From Luteococcus sp038433135 (GTDB lineage: Bacteria; Actinomycetota; Actinomycetes; Propionibacteriales; Propionibacteriaceae), in the NCBI RefSeq assembly GCF_038433135.1, contig NZ_JBCDMV010000031.1:15369-79368 (forward strand): 64,000 bases of DNA, read 5' to 3'. Both the position numbers and the translations under genes were made by a program. This document shows positions 44,660-53,366 of this stretch, in pieces. The notes below the pieces were generated by a model. The model made no database searches. It saw only the letters and a list, made by a program, of their open reading frames with translations, and was not told where the DNA came from. Positions within the stretch are counted from its first letter, which is position 1. Each line of letters begins with the position of its first letter.

Positions 44660-44751
44660 TTCCGAGAACCGACCTCCAGAATCACACCCGGCGGTGTTTC
44701 TGAGCGGAGCGGACTGTGGACGGACCAAGATCTGGAGGTCAATTCTCGGAA
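44660..44751. repeat. TTCCGAGAA inverted-end element, copy B (92 bp)
   Basis: Left end TTCCGAGAACCGACCTCCAG (44660 onward) and right end CTGGAGGTCAATTCTCGGAA (to 44751) are inverted relative to each other, about 23 bp each. Together with copy 3 of the dispersed repeat it fills most of the 285-bp gap between the sigma factor and EamA genes. Confidence 0.75.
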
Positions 44752-44766
44752 GTGGCGGCAGGATAC

Positions 44767-44796
44767 CCCTCGACGGGCTCGGGGGCCGTGGTCACC
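44767..44796 (+). repeat. Dispersed actinobacterial repeat, copy 3
   Basis: CCCTCGACGGGCTCGGGG followed by GCCGTGGTCACC, 15 bp beyond repeat copy B. Nearly identical to the inverted copy at 6760-6789. Confidence 0.65.
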
Positions 44797-44846
44797 AAGG
44801 GGAATGTTGACGGGCCCGGGCGCGGGGACCCTTGTGGGACGCGGGT

Positions 44847-45767
44847 CTACAGACCCGGCGGCTCGGTGTGGGGCGTCGGATCGGGATGGTCCTGGCGCCG
44901 GCGCAGCGCCCGATTGCCGACACCCAGCGCCAGTAGTACCCCCGCGACGGTGATCACGGCCCCCACGATGCCCAGCGGGGTGGGCACCTCGCCGTTGTAG
45001 AGCCAGGCGGTGACGGCGCCGATCACCGGCACGAACATTGACCAGGGTGCCACCGTGGCGGCGGAATGCCTGCTCAGCAAGAGGTTCCAGATGCCATAGC
45101 CCAGCATGGAGGCGGCATAGGCGACGAAGGCCACACCGGCCAGGGATCGCATGCTGGCCTGCTCGATCGCGGCCCAGGCGCTGGCCGGGCTCCCCTCCAG
45201 CCAGAAGGAGGCCAGCAGCAGCGGCACGGGTGGCACCAGCGCCGACCAGACCACCAGCGAGAAGCCGCTGCGCGGAGGATGCCGACGGGTGATCACATTG
45301 CCACAGGCCCAGCTGGCGGCCGCGGCGACGCACAACAGGAAGGGCAGGGCCGGTGCCGCCGCCACATACTGTGCCCCGACGACGGCCATGCCCAGCAGGC
45401 CGATCAGGATGCCCGCCACCTGCGCCCGGTTCGGCCGTTCCCGCAACAGCATCGCCGCGATCACCACGGTGAACAGGGTCTGAACCTGCAGCACCAGCGA
45501 CGCCAGCCCGGCGGGCATCCCCAGCATCATGCCGGTGTAGAGCAGCCCGAACTGCAGCGCGCCCATCGTCAGCCCGGAAAAGAGCACCGGCCAGAAACCC
45601 ATCCGCGGCCGCGGCACCAGGAAGACCGCGGGCAGGGCCACCAGGGCGAAGCGCAGAGCAGCCATCAACAGCGGGGGCAGGCTCTCCATCGCGATCTTGG
45701 CGCCGACGAAGTTCACGCCCCAGACCAGGATTACCAGCATCGCCAGGCCGACGTCGCGTCGTGGCAT
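44847..45767 (-). CDS. EamA/DMT-family transporter
   Basis: 306 residues with about ten membrane helices arranged as two EamA repeats (LAMLVILVWGVNFVGAKIAME in the first; LCVAAAASWACGNVITRR opening the second). Such permeases usually export amino acids or other metabolites; the substrate here is unknown. The start MPRRDVGL has GGAGGA directly upstream; the longer frame is rejected. A 6-bp hairpin (CGGGTC-TACA-GACCCG) spans its stop codon. Confidence 0.9.
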   Translation of the reverse strand: MPRRDVGLAMLVILVWGVNFVGAKIAMESLPPLLMAALRFALVALPAVFLVPRPRMGFWPVLFSGLTMGALQFGLLYTGMMLGMPAGLASLVLQVQTLFTVVIAAMLLRERPNRAQVAGILIGLLGMAVVGAQYVAAAPALPFLLCVAAAASWACGNVITRRHPPRSGFSLVVWSALVPPVPLLLASFWLEGSPASAWAAIEQASMRSLAGVAFVAYAASMLGYGIWNLLLSRHSAATVAPWSMFVPVIGAVTAWLYNGEVPTPLGIVGAVITVAGVLLALGVGNRALRRRQDHPDPTPHTEPPGL

Positions 45768-45850
45768 CAGGTCCTCCCTGGTCGGCTGGTGCTCGGATCG
45801 CCTCAATGTAGCGGGTGGGACGCCCCCGCGTGGCGGTGTCCGCGGCTGCC

Positions 45851-46747
45851 TCAGAGGTTGCGGCGCCAGAGCTGGGCGGACTGCTCGTCGGTGATGAAAT
45901 CCAGCAGCACCACGCCATTGCGCTCGGGGAGGTGGCCGGTGCCCCGGGCGGGCAGCTCGTCGAAATGCGTGGCCAGGGCCGGTTCGAGCAGCTTGGCGGC
46001 GCCCAGGGGGGTCAGCCGGACGCCATTGGAGGAGGCGTGCACGCTCCACATCCGGCCATCGCCACGGGCGGCGCGGGCCCGACGCAGGTGGTCGGTGACC
46101 CCGGGCCACTTGCGCCCCTCCCAGCAGCGACGGCTGTCGATCCGCCAGTCGTCGGCCACCTGCCAGGTGCGGTGGTCCAGCCCCGCGAAGCCGGCGCTGC
46201 GGGTGACCACCACCACCTTGCCGCGGGCCTGCGCCAAGGTGGGCACCCGTCGGGAATCACGCAGCAGGCCACGAAAGCGGGTGCGGATGCCGGCCCAGCT
46301 GCGGGCCAGCTCGGCCGCGTCGCTGCGCGAGTACTCCTGGGTGAGGCAGAGCAACACGCTCTCGGTGGGGTGGGCCAGCAGGAAGTCCTGGCACGCCTCC
46401 AACACGTCGTCGAGCGTCAGCCGTTGGAAGAACTGGTTGTGGTGGATCCGGAAAGTGCCGCGGTGGTGCCTCACCCGGATGTCCAGGTAGCGCACCCCGG
46501 CGTCGAGTTGCTCCCGGACCGGGCGGGACTGGCACGCGACCCAGCGGCCGCCACGGGTGGCCCCGGAATTGTGGGTGCCGGGAATCGTCAGGCAGTCCAG
46601 TCGCAGCGAGGGATCGAGCGCGCCCATCCATTCCTGCCCCAGCACGGGGCGGGGCGGCCTGGCTCGGCGGGGCTGCAGCGGCTGGAGGGGCTGGCGAAGG
46701 GGAGCAATCGGGGCAAGGGCACTGCCGTCGAGTCCTCGCAAGCTCAT
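45851..46747 (-). CDS. PI-PLC X-domain phosphodiesterase
   Basis: About 298 residues. The catalytic histidines of phosphatidylinositol-specific phospholipase C are visible in CLTIPGTHNSGA and FRIHHNQFF, with Arg-containing GVRYLDIRVR and a later VVVVTRSAGFAG strand. The N-terminus is Pro/Arg-rich and shows no clear signal peptide, which is unusual because bacterial PI-PLCs are generally secreted. Start MSLRGLDG is one option; a GTG five codons earlier is equally possible. It may cleave phosphoinositides, abundant in actinobacterial membranes, or GPI-type substrates. Confidence 0.83.
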   Translation of the reverse strand: MSLRGLDGSALAPIAPLRQPLQPLQPRRARPPRPVLGQEWMGALDPSLRLDCLTIPGTHNSGATRGGRWVACQSRPVREQLDAGVRYLDIRVRHHRGTFRIHHNQFFQRLTLDDVLEACQDFLLAHPTESVLLCLTQEYSRSDAAELARSWAGIRTRFRGLLRDSRRVPTLAQARGKVVVVTRSAGFAGLDHRTWQVADDWRIDSRRCWEGRKWPGVTDHLRRARAARGDGRMWSVHASSNGVRLTPLGAAKLLEPALATHFDELPARGTGHLPERNGVVLLDFITDEQSAQLWRRNL

Positions 46748-46837
46748 GGGCCGAGCTTTCACCGTTCGGATGGCGGGAGTCCGGCGCCCGGATGACGGCT
46801 GGTTGAACTTCGGGTGTGGGGCTGATCGCCGCTCGGG

Positions 46838-47452
46838 TCAGGTGGGCGCAATCATCGAGTGCAGCACCAGCCCCAACTGTTCGGCGGCGGCGGGGGAGGC
46901 GGAGCTCTCGCCGCGGATCAGCTGGTCGAGCGCGGTCTGGTCATAGACGGCGTGCAGCAGTGAGATGGCCTGCTCGGTGTCCACCGTGAGCCGCAGCCCG
47001 GCGGAGCGCAGGCCGTCGCCCACCAGCCCGGCGAAGAGCGGCGTGACCCCGGCCTCGAAGGCGTTGAAGGCCCCCCGCAGGGCCGGTTCCCGGGCGGCGT
47101 AGAGCCGCAGCTCGCTCATCACCAGCACCGTGTTGGCGTCCTCGCCGGCCGCGGCAATGAACTGGCGCAGGGTCTCAGAGATCCGTTCCGGCAGGTCCAA
47201 GCTGGCGTCCATCCGCTCGATCGCCGAGCGCGCGGCCACCAGGTGCCGGTCGCACAGCGTCTCCAGGATGGCGATGCACAGCTCGTCCTTGGAGTCGAAA
47301 TTGGAGTAGAAAGCGCCCCGCGTGAAGCCCGCCGCCTCGCAGATCTCCTCGACGCTGGCCCCCAGCACACCCTTGCGCGCGATCACCGGGATGGCGGCCG
47401 CCACCAGCCGCTCGCGGGTTGCCGCCCGACGGGCGGAGGTGGGGGTGCTCAC
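46838..47452 (-). CDS. TetR-family repressor
   Basis: 204 residues. N-terminal HTH (ATRERLVAAAIPVIARKG then VEEICEAAGFTRGAFYSNFDSKDEL). GTG start preceded by AAAGGAT; the long upstream extension in frame is not supported. Divergent from the MmpL-type exporter, which it very likely represses through the palindrome at 47510-47522. Hydrophobic ligands are typical effectors. Confidence 0.93.
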   Translation of the reverse strand: MSTPTSARRAATRERLVAAAIPVIARKGVLGASVEEICEAAGFTRGAFYSNFDSKDELCIAILETLCDRHLVAARSAIERMDASLDLPERISETLRQFIAAAGEDANTVLVMSELRLYAAREPALRGAFNAFEAGVTPLFAGLVGDGLRSAGLRLTVDTEQAISLLHAVYDQTALDQLIRGESSASPAAAEQLGLVLHSMIAPT

Positions 47453-47509
47453 GGGGATCCTTTCGGGGTCGACTTCGATTGGAAGGCTATGACGGGTTGA
47501 GTACACTCC

Positions 47510-47522
47510 TGTATCGGATACA
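47510..47522. promoter_or_regulatory. Candidate TetR operator
   Basis: TGTATC-G-GATACA is a perfect 13-bp palindrome in the 124-bp divergent TetR/MmpL region. A further TGTATC at 47527-47532 and GTACAC at 47501-47506 may extend the site. Confidence 0.65.
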
Positions 47523-47576
47523 CCACTGTATCGAACATCATAGGACCCACCGTCCGCACTGCCGCACTGGAGAGTC

Positions 47577-50456
47577 ATGTCTTCCTTCCTGTACCGCCTG
47601 GGCCGCGCCTGCTACCGGCACAGCCGTCGCGTGCTCGCGCTCTGGCTGGCGGTGCTGGTGGTCTTCGGCGCCCTGACCGCGGTCTTCGGCGGCAAGTACA
47701 GCGACAACTTCTCCATCCCCGGCGCACCCTCGCAGGTGGCGCTGGACAAGCTGCACCTGACCTTCCCCGAGGCGGCCGCCATGTCCGCCAATGCCCTGGT
47801 CATCCTGCCCGAGGGGACGACGACGAAGGATGCGGCCGCCCAAGCGGGGATCGAGCGAGTGGTGAAGAGCTTCGGCACCGACGCGATGGTCACCCGGGTC
47901 ACCAGCCCCTACGACAAGATGACCACCGGCCTGCTCAGCGACGACGGCCGCGCCGCCATGGTGCGGCTGCAACTGGACCGGACGATGGCGACCATGACCG
48001 ACGCGGACCGGGCGCAGCTGGTGGACGTCGGCAAGCGGCTGGAGGCCGAACTGCCCGCCGGCGCCGAGATCAACCTGGGCGGCCAGGCCTATGCCGTCGA
48101 GGTGCCCACGATGGCCGCCACGGAAGGGCTCGGCCTGATCATCGCGCTGGTGGTGCTCTTCGGCACCCTCGGCTCGATGATCGCGGCCGGGCTGCCGCTG
48201 CTGACCGCGGTACTGGGCGTCGCCCTGTCGATGTGCCTGATCATGCTGGCCGCGGGCCTGGCTGATGTGAACTCCACCACCCCGATGCTGGCGGTGATGC
48301 TGGGTCTGGCCGTCGGCATCGACTATGCGCTGTTCATCCTCTCCCGGCACCGCGAACAGCTGCGCGGCACCCCGGAGCACCCGGGCCTGGACCCGGAGGA
48401 GTCCACCGCGCAGGCCGTCGCCACCGCCGGATCCGCCGTGGTCTTCGCCGGCCTGACGGTGTGCATCGCGCTGATCGGGCTGGGGTTGGCCAACATCCCC
48501 TTCCTGACGGTGATGGGCGCCTTTGCCGCCGTCGCCGTCGCGCTGGCCGTGGTGATCGCACTCACCGCACTGCCCGCCTTCATGGGGATGCTGGGCGAGA
48601 AGATGCGTCCGCATGCCCGCAGGGTCAAGGCCAGCAAGGCCAACAAGCGCAATCCCGATGCGCGACATGCCCAGGTCGCCCGGCGCCGCAGCATCTTCGA
48701 CTGGTGGGTGGGGGTGGTGACCCGCTTCCCGGTGGTCACGCTGCTGGTGGTCACGGTGGGCCTGACCGCGCTCTCGGTGCCCGCCGCGAGCCTGCGGATG
48801 AGCCTGCCCAATGCCGGCCAGCAGACCGCCGGCACCCCCGCCCGGGTGGAATATGACCTGGTCACCAAGCATTTCGGCCCCGGCCACAATGGCCCGCTGA
48901 TCGTCACCGCGGACATCCTGGCCAGCAAGGACCCGGTGGGCATCATGAACAAGCTCAAGGCGGACATCGAGGCCACCGAGGGCGTGCAGCAGGTGCTGAT
49001 CGCCACCCCCAATCGCAATGCCGACACCGGCTTCGTTCAGGTGGTGCCCACCACCGGCCCCGACGACCCGGCCACCGGGGAGCTGGTCAAGCGCCTGACC
49101 GACAAGCACGACGACTGGCTGGCCACCCCCGGCACCGAGACGGCGGTCACCGGCCAGACCGCCATCCAGATCGACATCTCCCAGCGGCTGGCCAATGCGC
49201 TGCTGCCCTTCGGGATCTTCGTCGTCGGCCTGTCCTTCGTGCTGCTGATGATGGTCTTTCGCTCCGTCTGGGTGCCGGTGAAGGCCACCGTCGGCTACCT
49301 GCTGAGCGTCGGCGCGGCCTTCGGCGCCACCCAACTGGTCTTCAACCAGGGAATCGGCGCGCAGGTGATCAACCTGGAGAAGCCCACCCCGATCATCAGC
49401 TTCATGCCGATCGTGATCATGGGCATCCTGTTCGGCCTGGCGATGGACTACGAGGTCTTCCTGGTCAGCCGGATGCGGGAGGACTACGTGCACGCGTTGC
49501 GGCGCAACCCCGGCATCGACAAGCACGCCGCGGCCCGGGAGGCCATCCTGAGCGGCTTCAAGGGTTCCGCGCTGGTGGTCACCGCCGCCGCGGTGATCAT
49601 GTTCGCCGTCTTCGCCTTCTTCGTGCCCGAGGGAATGGGGCCGATCAAGCAGATCGCCTTCGGCCTGGCGCTGGGCGTGGCCGTCGACGCCTTCCTGGTG
49701 CGGATGACCCTGGTGCCGGCCGTGTTGCAGCTGCTGGGCGCGGGCGCCTGGTGGCTGCCGGGCTGGCTCGACAGGCTGATGCCGGTGCTCGACGTCGAGG
49801 GCGAGGGCCTGCACCGGGAACTGGAACTGGCCGACTGGCCCACCCCGGTGCACACCGAGGCGCTGCACGCGGAGGCCCTCGCCGTCGAGGGGATCTTCGG
49901 CGCCACCAGCCTGCACCTGGACCCCGGCCAGGTGGCGGTGGTGCAGGGCGACTCCTATTCCCGACGGGCCCTGCTGCTGTCGCTGTCCGGACGGCTGGCC
50001 GCCACCGCCGGCACCGCCCGGGTGGCGGGGCAGTTGCTGCCCGGCCGCAGCGCCGACGTCCGGCAGGCCACCGCCCATCTGGACGCCAACAGCGCGTCGA
50101 GCCTGCGGCATGACCTGGCCGCGGCGCTCGGCCGTGAGCCGCGGGTGGTGTTCGTCGACGGCGCCGACGCCCTGGCCGGGCCCGACCTGACTGCGCTGGA
50201 CAGGGCCATCGATCGGGCCCGTCGGGCCGCCGCCGAGGTGGTGGCCAGCAATGGCTCCGTCGCGGGTGCCCCGGCCTTCGTGCTGGGCCTGCATGATCGC
50301 GACGCGATCGCCCGCTGGCGGCCGGAGCACACGATTGCCCTGGTCAGTCGCGACTCCCAGCCGGAGGCCCTGCCCGCCACCGTCGGCCCAGCCAGCGCCA
50401 ACTTCCCAGCCAATCAGGGCGGTTCTGCTGCCCACCAGCTCACCGAGAGCCTGTGA
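47577..50456 (+). CDS. MmpL-family exporter with a degenerate ABC-ATPase-like C-terminal domain
   Basis: 959 residues. Two MMPL/RND units (about residues 1-350 and 370-725), each with extracellular loop and a membrane bundle holding GIDYALFILSRHRE and AMDYEVFLVSRMRE, the proton-relay segments. From about residue 755 comes a cytoplasmic domain that reads like an ABC ATPase: FGATSLHLDPGQVAVVQGD, ALLLSLSGRLAATAGTARVAG and a Walker-B-like PRVVFVDGADAL (about 856-866). The Walker A site is lost (QGDSYSRRALLL, no GK[S/T]) and no LSGGQ signature is seen. It resembles the separate ATPases that accompany YhgE/Pip proteins, and a YhgE-type gene follows immediately. Likely a lipid or drug exporter. Confidence 0.9.
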   Translation: MSSFLYRLGRACYRHSRRVLALWLAVLVVFGALTAVFGGKYSDNFSIPGAPSQVALDKLHLTFPEAAAMSANALVILPEGTTTKDAAAQAGIERVVKSFGTDAMVTRVTSPYDKMTTGLLSDDGRAAMVRLQLDRTMATMTDADRAQLVDVGKRLEAELPAGAEINLGGQAYAVEVPTMAATEGLGLIIALVVLFGTLGSMIAAGLPLLTAVLGVALSMCLIMLAAGLADVNSTTPMLAVMLGLAVGIDYALFILSRHREQLRGTPEHPGLDPEESTAQAVATAGSAVVFAGLTVCIALIGLGLANIPFLTVMGAFAAVAVALAVVIALTALPAFMGMLGEKMRPHARRVKASKANKRNPDARHAQVARRRSIFDWWVGVVTRFPVVTLLVVTVGLTALSVPAASLRMSLPNAGQQTAGTPARVEYDLVTKHFGPGHNGPLIVTADILASKDPVGIMNKLKADIEATEGVQQVLIATPNRNADTGFVQVVPTTGPDDPATGELVKRLTDKHDDWLATPGTETAVTGQTAIQIDISQRLANALLPFGIFVVGLSFVLLMMVFRSVWVPVKATVGYLLSVGAAFGATQLVFNQGIGAQVINLEKPTPIISFMPIVIMGILFGLAMDYEVFLVSRMREDYVHALRRNPGIDKHAAAREAILSGFKGSALVVTAAAVIMFAVFAFFVPEGMGPIKQIAFGLALGVAVDAFLVRMTLVPAVLQLLGAGAWWLPGWLDRLMPVLDVEGEGLHRELELADWPTPVHTEALHAEALAVEGIFGATSLHLDPGQVAVVQGDSYSRRALLLSLSGRLAATAGTARVAGQLLPGRSADVRQATAHLDANSASSLRHDLAAALGREPRVVFVDGADALAGPDLTALDRAIDRARRAAAEVVASNGSVAGAPAFVLGLHDRDAIARWRPEHTIALVSRDSQPEALPATVGPASANFPANQGGSAAHQLTESL

Positions 50457-50464
50457 GGACCACC

Positions 50465-53254
50465 ATGAAGCTCCCGTCCTTCCGCCCCGAACGCCTCAAC
50501 AGCCACCGGCCGCTGCGCCGCTGGAGCCTGTTGGCCCTGGTGCTGGTGCCGATGCTGCTGGCCGGCGTGCTGCTGGGCACCGCCTGGGGTCGCGACGACC
50601 GGCTGAGCCGGATCACCGCCGCCGTGGTCAACACCGACAAGGCGGTGGTGGTCAATGGCCAGCAGGTGCCGATGGGCCGCCAGCTGGCCGCGGAGATCGT
50701 CGCCAAGCAGTCCAAGAACATCACCTGGGTGCTCAGTGACCCGTCGGATGCCGCAGAGGGCCTGGCCAGCGGCAAGTACGCCGCCGTCGTCACCATCCCG
50801 GAGGGCTTCTCCGCCGCAGCGACCAGTGTGAAGAGCGCCGACGCCGCGCAGCAGGCCACCATCGACGTGCAGACCTCGCCGGCCTCCGCGGTGCAGGACG
50901 CGGAGATCGCCCGGCAGGTGGCCGACCTGGCCGCGCAGAGCACCAATGCGATGCTCACCGGCGGCTACCTGGACAAGATCTACATCGGCTTCAACACCAT
51001 GGGCAAGCAGCTGACCAGCATCGGCAATGGTGCTTCTCAGCTGGCCAGCGGCGCCGAACAGCTCTCCGACGGCACCAGCAAGGCCGCCGAGGGAACCGGT
51101 GAACTGGGCAAGGGAATGGCCCAGCTGGCCACCGCGGGCGACCAGCTGGCCAGCGGCGGAACCGAGCTGGTGACCGGCGGCAGCAAGCTCTCCGACGGCG
51201 GAACCGAGCTGGTGGCGGGCGCCAGCAAGCTCGCCAGTGCTGGCGACCAGGTGGTGGCCGGCGGCAGCAAGCTGACCACGGGCGGCAGCCAGCTGACCAC
51301 GGCCGGTGACAAGCTGACCACCGGTGGCACCGAACTCGCCACCGGCGCCACCGAGTTCAGCGCCGGCGTCGCCAGCTACACCAAGGGAACCGGCCAGGTG
51401 GTCGACGGCATCGGCCTGCTCGCCAGCGGGATCAACCAGCTGGAAGCCGGGCTGGCGAAGTCCACCGGATCGGGATCGGGCCAGTTCGGCCAGCTGGAGC
51501 AGCTGAAGACCGGCGCCCAGCAGGTGGCCGGCGGGGCGGCCGGGCTGTCGTCGGGCCTGGGCAAGTACCAGGGCCAGCTGGAGGCCTGGCGGGACGGCAA
51601 GGCCCCCATCCCGTCACAGGTGCTGGATGGCTACACCAAGCAGTTCGGCGCGCAGTGCTCCAGCCAGATCGCCGACGGGATGCGCACCGCCGTGTCCAAG
51701 GAGAATGTCGCCAGGTACCAGGCGGCGCTGCAGCAGCAACTGGCCAAGAGCCTGGCCCAGCTGCCGCCCGAGCTGGCGCTCACCGAGCAACAGAAGAAGG
51801 CGATCCTGGCCAATGCCAAGATCCCGCAGAGCGAGCAGCTCGCCCAGATGCTGGCAGATCCCAAGCTGGCCGGACAGGTGGCCGGCACGGTCTGCCCCCA
51901 GATGGCCAAGGCCGCCGAACCGGTCTTCGAGGGCGGTTTCAAGGCCGGCACCGGCACCGCCGCCGCCGCGCTGGACGTCAAGGATGCCAAGACCGGGCAG
52001 AGCCTGAAGTCCGGTGCCTCCGCGCTGGCCGACGGCTCCGCCCAGCTCTCGTCGGGCATCACCACGCTGGTGGACGAGCTGCCCAAGCAGATCGCCGGCC
52101 AGCTGGCCGAGCTCAGGGCCGGGGTGAAGAAGCTCAGCGACGGCGCCGACACCCTGGCCACCCGGTCCGAGCAGCTGAAGACCGGCGGGGTCAAGCTCAA
52201 CACCGGCGCCACCCAGCTGGCCACCGGCGTCGGCAGCTACACCGCCGGGGTTGGCAAGTACACCGCCGGGGTGGACGGCCTCATCGGCGGGGTCGGCGCC
52301 TACACCAAGGGCGTCGGCGAGTATGCGGCCGGGGTGAACACCTTCACGACGGGTGTCGGCACCTATGCCGCGGGGGTGGGCAAGTACACCGCCGGCGTCG
52401 CGACATATGCCGACGGCGTCAGCCGTTACACCGACGGTGTCGGCGAGGCCAACGACGGCGTGCAGGAGCTCGCCACCGGCATCACCAGGCTGAGTGCCGG
52501 CTCCGCCAAGCTCGCGGCCGGCGGGCGCAGCTTTGCCGACAAGATCTCCGACGGCGCCAAGCAGGTGCCCAACTACTCCGCCGACCAGCGGGAGAAGCTG
52601 TCCACCGTGGTGGCCACCCCGGTTGCCGGCGGGGCCGACCAGATCACCACGCCGCTGAAGCAGGTCACCACGCTGCTGCTGGTGCTGGGAAGTTGGCTGG
52701 GGGCGCTGGCCACCTGGCTGCTGGTCCGCCCGGTGGCCTCCCGCACGCTGACGTCGTCGCGACCCAGCTGGCAGCTGGCGGCCGCGACGATGGTGCCCGG
52801 CGCGACGGTGGCCGTGGGGCAGGCCGTGCTGCTGGGCATCATGGGCTCGACGGTGATGCATCTGGGCCTTGGCCGCGGTTTCCGGCTGATCGCCTTCCTG
52901 ACGCTGACGGCTCTGACGTTCACCGCGGTCAACCATGCGCTCGCGGCCTGGTTCGGTGGAGTCGGGCGTGGGGTGGCGGCGGTGCTGGCGGCGGTGACCG
53001 CCGCGGTGGGCCTGGTCTCCGCGGTGCCCGAGCTCTTCACCTCGATCCACGGCGCCAGCCCGCTGGCCCCGGCCCTGCGCGGGCTGCGCTCCATCGTCGC
53101 CGGCGCCCCGATGGGCGTCGGCCCGGTGGGCACCCTCGTAGCGCTCTGGCTGCTGGCCGCGATCGCCGGGCTGCTCGCGGTGGTCCGTCGCCGCTCGCTC
53201 ACCCCGGGCCGCTACCGCCGCGCGTCGGGGGCGCCCAATCGGCCGGGATACTGA
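50465..53254 (+). CDS. YhgE/Pip-family membrane protein with long Gly-rich heptad repeats
   Basis: 929 residues. One N-terminal helix (SLLALVLVPMLLAGVLLGTAWG), a large extracytoplasmic part and five C-terminal helices (from about residue 735). The extracytoplasmic part has two repeat blocks of 7-residue type: about residues 190-335 (LxxGGTEL, LTTGGSQL, LTTAGDK) and about 588-678 (YTAGVGK, YTKGVGE, YADGVSR, YTDGVGE), expected to form long helical rods. This is the YhgE/Pip (phage-infection-protein) architecture. The ATG at 50465 has AGGA upstream; a GTG overlapping the MmpL stop is the alternative. Coupled to MmpL, so both probably serve one export complex. Confidence 0.9.
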   Translation: MKLPSFRPERLNSHRPLRRWSLLALVLVPMLLAGVLLGTAWGRDDRLSRITAAVVNTDKAVVVNGQQVPMGRQLAAEIVAKQSKNITWVLSDPSDAAEGLASGKYAAVVTIPEGFSAAATSVKSADAAQQATIDVQTSPASAVQDAEIARQVADLAAQSTNAMLTGGYLDKIYIGFNTMGKQLTSIGNGASQLASGAEQLSDGTSKAAEGTGELGKGMAQLATAGDQLASGGTELVTGGSKLSDGGTELVAGASKLASAGDQVVAGGSKLTTGGSQLTTAGDKLTTGGTELATGATEFSAGVASYTKGTGQVVDGIGLLASGINQLEAGLAKSTGSGSGQFGQLEQLKTGAQQVAGGAAGLSSGLGKYQGQLEAWRDGKAPIPSQVLDGYTKQFGAQCSSQIADGMRTAVSKENVARYQAALQQQLAKSLAQLPPELALTEQQKKAILANAKIPQSEQLAQMLADPKLAGQVAGTVCPQMAKAAEPVFEGGFKAGTGTAAAALDVKDAKTGQSLKSGASALADGSAQLSSGITTLVDELPKQIAGQLAELRAGVKKLSDGADTLATRSEQLKTGGVKLNTGATQLATGVGSYTAGVGKYTAGVDGLIGGVGAYTKGVGEYAAGVNTFTTGVGTYAAGVGKYTAGVATYADGVSRYTDGVGEANDGVQELATGITRLSAGSAKLAAGGRSFADKISDGAKQVPNYSADQREKLSTVVATPVAGGADQITTPLKQVTTLLLVLGSWLGALATWLLVRPVASRTLTSSRPSWQLAAATMVPGATVAVGQAVLLGIMGSTVMHLGLGRGFRLIAFLTLTALTFTAVNHALAAWFGGVGRGVAAVLAAVTAAVGLVSAVPELFTSIHGASPLAPALRGLRSIVAGAPMGVGPVGTLVALWLLAAIAGLLAVVRRRSLTPGRYRRASGAPNRPGY

Positions 53255-53366
53255 TGGTGGACTGTTCTCACATCGGAGGCAGTGGTGGCGAGGGGCTGTA
53301 CGGCGAGGACGGCGAGCTGAGCGCAGGCTGAAGTCCAGAGCGGCCTATTGCTTGGAAAGGGGCGGT

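Noticed and set aside
47538..50435. A 965-codon antisense frame over the MmpL gene
   Set aside because: Gly/His/Gln/Arg-rich shadow translation without motifs; the plus strand has a clear MmpL protein with TetR-controlled upstream region. The same reasoning removes the other long opposite-strand frames, for example 425-2074, 17897-19915 and 30365-32314.
51037..51351. Apparent tandem DNA repeats
   Set aside because: They are codon-level traces of the heptad repeats of the YhgE-type protein, not an independent repeat element or CRISPR-like array.
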